Virus record (IMG/VR): IMGVR_UViG_3300037808_001133
Location: 1-64,000 of that record
Source: a virus
DNA length: 64,000 nucleotides
Direction: 5' to 3' (one strand)
Position 1 is the stretch's first letter, and every line of letters begins with the position of its first letter. A program made the translations under genes and the position numbers. The notes beneath the pieces were generated by a model. That model was not told the DNA's origin. It searched no databases and saw only the letters and a program-made list of their open reading frames with translations. Shown one piece after another: positions 59,190-64,000 of the stretch.

Positions 59190-59653
59190 AGCGAAGCCTC
59201 GGCTTTGCAGTTCGGCGTCTCCCAGACAAGAACCTTCACGACGTCAACGCCCGCGCCAGCGAGTAGGTCTGGGCAAATCACGTCGAGAAGATAGCTCGCC
59301 ATGTTCTCGGCGGTCGGGTTGCACGGCATGAGGTAGAGCTTTTGAAGAGTCCCAACCTCATTCCGACCAGGGCGCGGCACGACCTCAAGGCGACCGACTG
59401 CTTTCGCGAGCGGGTCAACGTCGTTCATGATCATTCCGTGGTCCCACTTCTCGTCCAGCCAGCCGCCGATCTTTTCCTTGAGCACGCTGAAGTCGATCGT
59501 GCGACCGACCTCGTCTAGCTCGTCCGCTTGTGCAGTCACCTCGACAACGTAGCGGTGACCGTGGAGGTGAGCGCACTTGCTCTCGTGCTTGTAGACCCGG
59601 TGGCCCGCGTCGAACTCCAGCTTCCTCGTGCAAGTAACTTTCGTGTCCTTCAT
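59186..59653 (-). CDS. queD: 6-carboxytetrahydropterin synthase
   Basis: The 155-residue enzyme turns dihydroneopterin triphosphate into 6-carboxytetrahydropterin. Zinc ligands H18 (FDAGHR) and H31, H33 (HLHGH), and Cys27 in the KCAHLHGH loop are in place, as is the C-terminal VWETPNC. It is coupled to the 58464 gene and to a short coiled-coil gene upstream. Confidence 0.92.
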   Translation of the reverse strand: MKDTKVTCTRKLEFDAGHRVYKHESKCAHLHGHRYVVEVTAQADELDEVGRTIDFSVLKEKIGGWLDEKWDHGMIMNDVDPLAKAVGRLEVVPRPGRNEVGTLQKLYLMPCNPTAENMASYLLDVICPDLLAGAGVDVVKVLVWETPNCKAEASL

Positions 59654-59895
59654 GCCCTCTTCTCCTTGGCTTTCTGTTCCGCGCTCGCGGTTGCGAGCCG
59701 CTCCTTGTGGAGCTCGATCATTAGTTCCTCACCATACGTACTCTTCCTGCCGACCCGCGAGAGAACGTTTCGGATCTCAAGCAACTCGGTGCCGACGCCG
59801 GGCTCGCTCTCGCGCAACTCCAACTCGGCTTCCTTCTTCAACGCAGCTGCACGCACTCGCGCTCGCTGCTCCTCTTCAATCAAAACTCGTTTCAT
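59650..59895 (-). CDS. small coiled-coil protein, 81 residues
   Basis: ATG 59895 has CTGAAGGAG. The product is almost all charged helix (EEEQRARVRAAALKKEAELEL). It precedes queD with an ATGA overlap. The function is unknown. Confidence 0.55.
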   Translation of the reverse strand: MKRVLIEEEQRARVRAAALKKEAELELRESEPGVGTELLEIRNVLSRVGRKSTYGEELMIELHKERLATASAEQKAKEKRA

Positions 59896-59920
59896 GGCGC
59901 TCCTTCAGTTTGGTTGTTGG

Positions 59921-60196
59921 TTAGTAGGTCCCGACCGTCAGCGAGTCGGCGTCCGAGAGGTCAGTTCCGTCGCCGGCCTGCCAAAGATCGCACGCAAGTA
60001 TCCTGAGCGCGAAGGTGAAATCGCACTCGTAGACCTCCTCGCCGTCTTCGAAGAACGTGACCTTGAGGTCCGTGACCCTCGGACCGCTGTGCCCCATGCC
60101 GGTTTGCCTCCTCACGCGCTCGATCTCGTTGGCGACGTAGTCCGGGAGGACGGTCCCAAGTTCCTCAAGCAGCGCGTCTCGGTTGTTCAGTTTCAT
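59921..60196 (-). CDS. unknown protein, 91 residues
   Basis: ATG 60196 overlaps the upstream stop. Alpha/beta product with RVTDLKVTFFEDGEEVYECDF and an acidic C-terminus. No family is recognised. Confidence 0.5.
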   Translation of the reverse strand: MKLNNRDALLEELGTVLPDYVANEIERVRRQTGMGHSGPRVTDLKVTFFEDGEEVYECDFTFALRILACDLWQAGDGTDLSDADSLTVGTY

Positions 60197-60438
60197 AGGG
60201 GCAACTCCATGAGTTCTTCTTTGCTGCAAGCGCAGCGGATTGTGAGCGTTACCTTGCCGTCGTGACCAACGCGTTTCGCGAACGCCGGGGCCCCAGTAAC
60301 GAAGATCAGAAACGTAGCCAAGTCAGGGAAGTCAATCTCAAGCGGTAGGTCGGGGAAGTCCCTGTGAGTAAGAAGGCCGGTGACCAGGCACGAGGGGCCG
60401 GTCATGCTTTCGAAGAATTCTTCAGGCGTCATGGTCAT
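60193..60438 (-). CDS. unknown protein, 81 residues
   Basis: ATG 60438 overlaps the upstream stop. Product has a mixed alpha/beta pattern (LEIDFPDLATFLIFVTG) and ends CACSKEELMEL. The function is unknown. Confidence 0.5.
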   Translation of the reverse strand: MTMTPEEFFESMTGPSCLVTGLLTHRDFPDLPLEIDFPDLATFLIFVTGAPAFAKRVGHDGKVTLTIRCACSKEELMELPL

Positions 60439-60788
60439 GCGGCGCACTCGCCGCCACCGCAAAGCCCAGTCAGGAACGTGGTGAGTTCGTCGCACCAACT
60501 GCAAGGCGCCGCTGCGCTGCGAACAAGGATAGACCAGAAGGCGTCCTGCGATTCGTCCTGGTCGAGCGTGGCAAGGTTCGCGACGTCCAAGACGAGGTGC
60601 CTTATCGAAAGCCTCACGACGCGACCGGTCCCTGCGACCCTGTCGAACTCCTTCTTTGCGCTGCGCTCCGCGTCCTCCATTCGCGCAGCACCAGAGAGTC
60701 GGAGGTCACCCGACGAACCGCTCCACGGGTGCCACGCCCCGTCGCGCCAAACGTTGACGCGCCAAGCGACTTCGGTGTCAGCGCTCAT
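60435..60788 (-). CDS. unknown protein, 117 residues
   Basis: ATG 60788 overlaps the upstream stop. An alpha/beta N-terminal part (VAWRVNVWRDGAWHPW) and a C-terminal CSWCDE with CGGGEC that may bind zinc. The function is unknown. Confidence 0.5.
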   Translation of the reverse strand: MSADTEVAWRVNVWRDGAWHPWSGSSGDLRLSGAARMEDAERSAKKEFDRVAGTGRVVRLSIRHLVLDVANLATLDQDESQDAFWSILVRSAAAPCSWCDELTTFLTGLCGGGECAA

Positions 60789-61459
60789 TGCGTATACCTC
60801 GGCGCGATCAGAACAAGGTTGTTCGGTGTCGCGTTCTCGTAGCAGTGCTCCCAGCCGTCCTCGTTAATGTCCTGGCCAGGCATGGGAATGAACGCGTAGC
60901 GATTGTCGGCCAAGCACCACGCACGCAGACGCGTCAGCAGGGTCCAGTCGGCAATCGTGCGGTAGTCCCTGTGCCGAACGTCGAGTCGGTCGGCGACTTC
61001 GCCTTCGCCGAGCCTGACGGCTTGCACCGAGAAGCGCCACTGACCGTCAGGTGTCGAGGCTCGGAGGATGTACTTGTCCAGAAGTTCGCTGGTCGCAGCC
61101 GTGGGAGGCGCTCCAGGGAGGCCGTTATCGAGGACAGGGTTCCCCGCCCTAGTCTCAAGCATTTCCTTTAGCAGCCCGATAGGCGGCACCCTGGGCGGGT
61201 GTCGCTGGACCTCGTCCTGAAGCGCTTCAAATAACGGTCGCTGGTTGTCCGGCGTGTTGTTCCTGGCGAACTCCCAACGCGTGATCCCCGTAGCCGGACG
61301 CCACTGGCGAACCGGCACCGTGACCTTCGGCTTGTGCCAGTCGAACAGGCGCGTCGCTTGAGGTTTGAGCATGACCCGCATTGACCCGTCGGGCTGGTGC
61401 CGACAAATCTCCGTGCCGTCTCTGGCGAGCTTGGTGAAGTGTTTCGCTGCGCCATTCAT
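60785..61459 (-). CDS. unknown protein, 224 residues
   Basis: ATG 61459 overlaps the upstream stop. The middle is helical and Pro-rich; the end resembles an alpha/beta binding domain (RTIADWTLLTRLRAWCLADNRYAFIP). It is part of a chain of coupled genes 59921-63407. No family is recognised. Confidence 0.5.
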   Translation of the reverse strand: MNGAAKHFTKLARDGTEICRHQPDGSMRVMLKPQATRLFDWHKPKVTVPVRQWRPATGITRWEFARNNTPDNQRPLFEALQDEVQRHPPRVPPIGLLKEMLETRAGNPVLDNGLPGAPPTAATSELLDKYILRASTPDGQWRFSVQAVRLGEGEVADRLDVRHRDYRTIADWTLLTRLRAWCLADNRYAFIPMPGQDINEDGWEHCYENATPNNLVLIAPRYTQ

Positions 61460-62196
61460 AGTGCGACTCGCTCCATGATGTACGACACCGTGCCACCGGA
61501 CGAAATGATCCCTCGGTTGTCGTCCAGGACCTTGTCGAGCGGTAGGCCCAGGCTCTCAACACCGACGCTGCCGTTCGTGCAGACGTAGAGGTATGGTCGC
61601 TCGTTCTCGTTCTCGCTCAGCGGCTCCCCGTCGAAGTAGACAGCTGCGTAGGCGACACCGCTCCAGTAGGCGTTCGCGAAACCCCGGTCTGACTTGTAGA
61701 CCCGGAGCGACACCTCGCCCAGATGGTTGTCACCACCAATGTCCTTCAGCGTCACGGTCGAGAAAGGAAGCGACATAATCGAGGCGAGTTCGTCGCGAGC
61801 TAGGTCGGGCAGCACGTCAATCGGAATGCTCAGCGACTCGACGTAGTGGTTCACGCGTTCGCGCAGCGATACCCGCTGGCTCTCGTCAGCCGACAAGGCG
61901 CAGAGGCCGAGGTAGTCTTCGCGCTCGGGGTCGTCAGCGGTGAAGACACCCGGGCCAGCGTAGTGAGCCAGCGCGACCTTCTCGCTGACGCTTCCTCGCT
62001 CAAGGTACTGGAGGCTCGCGGGGTCTGCGCCGCCGCTCATGAGTCGCGAGGCAAGCATGGCCTCGTCGCCCTCAAGACCAAGCGCGACAGACGCGGCTCG
62101 CGCCTGGTCGTTGGTGAGGAGTTTCTTCTGACGGGCGTCTTCGATCATTGCGCGGAGCTCGGCGAGAGCTTCGGGCTTGGTGGCGGTTTCAGTCAT
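61456..62196 (-). CDS. unknown acidic protein, 246 residues
   Basis: ATG 62196 has AAGGAGGGA. The helical N-terminal half has TNDQARAASVALGLEGDEAMLASRL, and the C-terminal half is beta-rich (VAYAAVYFDGEPLSE, PYLYVCTNGSVG). Possibly a regulator of host enzymes; no family is recognised. Confidence 0.5.
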   Translation of the reverse strand: MTETATKPEALAELRAMIEDARQKKLLTNDQARAASVALGLEGDEAMLASRLMSGGADPASLQYLERGSVSEKVALAHYAGPGVFTADDPEREDYLGLCALSADESQRVSLRERVNHYVESLSIPIDVLPDLARDELASIMSLPFSTVTLKDIGGDNHLGEVSLRVYKSDRGFANAYWSGVAYAAVYFDGEPLSENENERPYLYVCTNGSVGVESLGLPLDKVLDDNRGIISSGGTVSYIMERVAL

Positions 62197-62483
62197 ACGG
62201 TTCGTCCCTCCTTGGGACAGCAGTTGCAGTGGTGTTTGATCCAGTTGGGCCCGGGACGAACGTAGTCCCAGGTGAGTCCGACGGCGTCGCGTTCGTGAAG
62301 GCACTCGGCGACAGCTGGCGGCAAGAGAGTATCCGGGTCCTGACCGACAGGAACCCAGAAGTGAAAGTGAGCCCCATGGGGCCCCGCCAACGTAGCGTCG
62401 GCGAGGACCCCTGCGAACACGTCAGGGAACGGCGTGTCGCGGTAGTCACGAAAGGCGTGGCGAAGGTCGGCGTAAGAGGTCAC
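62193..62483 (-). CDS. unknown protein, 96 residues
   Basis: The GTG start overlaps the upstream stop, deciding it against longer frames. The product contains HGAHFHFWVP and a C-terminal CNCCPK cysteine cluster. The function is unknown. Confidence 0.5.
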   Translation of the reverse strand: MTSYADLRHAFRDYRDTPFPDVFAGVLADATLAGPHGAHFHFWVPVGQDPDTLLPPAVAECLHERDAVGLTWDYVRPGPNWIKHHCNCCPKEGRTV

Positions 62484-62668
62484 GCTTGCCGCGCCTCCCA
62501 TGCGCGGACAAGCGCCGCACGGGCAAGGTCCGCGCTCGTCGCACCTTGCCCCGCCTGGACGTCCCGTGGGACGTAGGAGAAGCCGCACTTGCAGCACTGG
62601 ACTTGGTCTATGTCCACGTCCCACTCGGCGTCGCAGAGGCACGCAGGCTTAGGCTGCGTCCCCGGCAC
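62480..62668 (-). CDS. zinc-ribbon protein, 62 residues
   Basis: GTG start; PACLCDAEWDV and QCCKCGFSY give a four-cysteine ribbon. It overlaps the end of the 62649 gene by 20 bases. One more of the small zinc proteins. Confidence 0.55.
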   Translation of the reverse strand: MPGTQPKPACLCDAEWDVDIDQVQCCKCGFSYVPRDVQAGQGATSADLARAALVRAWEARQA

Positions 62669-63407
62669 CGGTCTCCTCCTTCGTGGGGCCGACGTTGCGG
62701 TTGGTCTTCTCGGGTGCGGTCACGACGACCTTGCCACCCTTCGCGGCACGCGGGCTCTTCTTGGTGAGGTTGACCTTGACCGCGACCGCAGCGATCGAAC
62801 GCTTGAGCCCCTTCCGGTCGAGGGCGAACGCGTCGGACGGGTCGAGCTTCGCGAACGCGATCAGGGTCTTGATCTCCTTCGCGGTCTCGCGGTCGAGCAC
62901 GGGGCAAGTCGCGAGCTTCGCTAGCAAGTCGAGACCACCGGGGTCTGCCTTGCCCTTGCGCCCGAGCGGGACGTCTTGCAGCTGGCGCTTCACGCGCTCG
63001 CCCCACTCGACAAGCTCAGCCGGTGGGCGCTCCTCGTCGGTGGTCGTGATCTCCCACTCCGACACGCCAGCCGTGAGACCCGGCTTCACCTCAAGCTTCG
63101 TCAGTAGCTCGCGACCCGCACCCGTCTTCGGGATCAGGTAGAAGCCGTCTCCCATTGGCGCGGTCATGAACTGACGGCGGAACTCCTCGCGAACCCTCGC
63201 CTGCTCACGCTGCATTTCTTTCGTGTGCTCGTGGGCCTCCTTGCTAATGAAGTGAGACCCGACGCCGCGAATCAATCCGCCCGCCTCCGTTTCGGTCGGG
63301 AGCTCCTCGAGGCCGAGGTCCAACGCCTTGTTCGATTTCACTCCTCGGGCAAAGCTCATGTGTAGCCTGCCGACGATAAGAACGGTTCTCTCGTTTGGGT
63401 TTGTCAT
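62649..63407 (-). CDS. unknown protein, 252 residues
   Basis: The product begins with an alpha/beta region (TVLIVGRLHMSFARG), then charged helices (HEHTKEMQREQARVREEF) and a basic tail. The composition is that of an intracellular DNA- or protein-binding factor. The start is one base into the stop of the 63407 gene. No family is recognised. Confidence 0.55.
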   Translation of the reverse strand: MTNPNERTVLIVGRLHMSFARGVKSNKALDLGLEELPTETEAGGLIRGVGSHFISKEAHEHTKEMQREQARVREEFRRQFMTAPMGDGFYLIPKTGAGRELLTKLEVKPGLTAGVSEWEITTTDEERPPAELVEWGERVKRQLQDVPLGRKGKADPGGLDLLAKLATCPVLDRETAKEIKTLIAFAKLDPSDAFALDRKGLKRSIAAVAVKVNLTKKSPRAAKGGKVVVTAPEKTNRNVGPTKEETGAGDAA

Positions 63408-63640
63408 TAGTGTTCTCCGTGAAGGTGGTTGTGCTTGGTCGTCGTGGTCGTGCCGTCGTTGTTCAAGTAGGTGTGGACGTGGTCGCCGATATGCCGCTCC
63501 TCGACGTCGCCGAGCGCGTCGGAGATTTTGAGGGTGAGGTCTTCCAGCGCAGCTGCGTCTGACTTCTGCCTACGCCCCTCGGGTAGCCTGATCGTTGCCT
63601 TGCCGTCAACGACCTCGATAGTGAAATTGATTTGTGCCAT
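63407..63640 (-). CDS. unknown protein, 77 residues
   Basis: ATG 63640 follows AAGGAAGGAA. The product has a beta-like start (INFTIEVVDGKATIRL), a helix and a His/Thr-rich end (TTTTTKHNHLHGEH) that could bind metal. The function is unknown. Confidence 0.5.
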   Translation of the reverse strand: MAQINFTIEVVDGKATIRLPEGRRQKSDAAALEDLTLKISDALGDVEERHIGDHVHTYLNNDGTTTTTKHNHLHGEH

Positions 63641-63652
63641 GGCTTTCCTTCC

Positions 63653-63880
63653 TTACCTGTTCACGGAGACGTTGAGCTTGTTGCCGACGCGGCGAATGAT
63701 CGCGCCAGGCGAGAGGCGTTGGACGGTGGCAATGCTCGTGAGCACTCCCGCCTCGTCCAGAACGCGCTTTGCGTCCAGGCGGGTGAGGTCTCCCTCGACG
63801 GGAAGCCCGAGGTTGACCCGAGCCCTCTTGTTGATCTCGGTGTCGGGGACTTTGATTTTGACGAGTGTGTAGCAGGCCAT
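63653..63880 (-). CDS. unknown protein, 75 residues
   Basis: ATG 63880 follows AAGGAGC. The product (YTLVKIKVPDTEIN, NLGLPVEGD) looks like a small alpha/beta fold similar to minor regulatory phage proteins. No family. Confidence 0.5.
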   Translation of the reverse strand: MACYTLVKIKVPDTEINKRARVNLGLPVEGDLTRLDAKRVLDEAGVLTSIATVQRLSPGAIIRRVGNKLNVSVNR

Positions 63881-63890
63881 GCCTTGCTCC

Positions 63891-64000
63891 TTAGACGCTT
63901 GCGCCGCGACGGCGACGACGAGGGGTTGAGGTGACGACGGACAGTGGTGCGGTGGCAAGGCGAGCGCGGCCGCTCGTTGCCCATTTGCGAAGCGCTGTGA
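63891..64000 (-). CDS. C-terminal fragment of an unknown protein
   Basis: An open frame enters from the right edge on the minus strand and ends at TAA 63891-63893, about 36 residues. It ends with a basic TPRRRRRGASV tail, suggesting nucleic acid binding. Only this end is visible. Confidence 0.35.
   Translation of the reverse strand, partial: TALRKWATSGRARLATAPLSVVTSTPRRRRRGASV

Overview
The window is 64 kb of a GC-rich, tailed double-stranded DNA phage genome. It is not a bacterial chromosome: there is a full packaging, head and tail cassette in canonical order and no cellular housekeeping genes. The tail genes (major tail protein, a G/G-T frameshift pair, a 1191-residue tape measure, no sheath) indicate a siphovirus with a long flexible tail. 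The host cannot be named. A small lipoprotein and two small one-membrane-segment proteins could be spanin or holin parts, which would hint at a Gram-negative host, but this is weak. No tRNA, integrase, CRISPR array or recognisable endolysin was found.

Layout, plus strand, 1-43934 (virion genes): a partial gene; a terminase with a TerS-like N-terminus fused to TerL (482-2275); a ParB-fold protein next to an ABC-ATPase/GNAT fusion (2430-4162); many small zinc-ribbon ORFs; a three-gene minus-strand island (5796-6598); a lipoprotein and a GroES-like cochaperonin (7246-7814); portal (8665); a head protein with an ADP-ribosyltransferase-like C-terminus (10414); beta-rich structural proteins (12293-19091); protease-scaffold (19144); SU10/DUF5309-type major capsid protein (21066) followed by a strong terminator; neck and tail genes (22335-26000); tail assembly chaperones with a lambda-type GGGAAAG slippery site; tape measure; three tandem IPT/TIG paralogues; a large tail hub; fibre genes, one interrupted by an in-frame TAG; and a phospholipase A2-like protein.

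Layout, minus strand, 43931-64000 (early, replication and modification genes): a free-standing NUMOD4-HNH endonuclease preceded by an unusual palindrome-rich spacer; folE, queC, two tandem dpdA-like transglycosylases and a ParB-fold gene; a WGR protein; a 717-residue poly-zinc protein; a Sak4-like recombination ATPase; a chain of overlapping tiny zinc proteins; a DnaB-like helicase; a replication initiator with iteron-like repeats inside its gene; queE, a transglutaminase-like protein and queD; then small proteins of unknown function to the right edge.

How it works together: FolE, QueD, QueE and QueC form the complete route from GTP to preQ0, and the two DpdA-like enzymes are expected to insert a 7-deazaguanine base into phage DNA, with the adjacent ParB-fold protein a candidate DpdB-like partner. 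A paralogue of that ParB protein sits beside the ABC-GNAT fusion at the other end, so the phage may carry two ParB-linked DNA-modification modules. The most unusual non-coding feature is at 44453-44725: consecutive long palindromes, two of which fold as three-way junctions whose four inner hairpins all have GNA triloops on the plus strand. Genes are tightly packed with ATGA/GTGA overlaps, and extended -10 promoters (TGATANNNT) recur before plus-strand genes.
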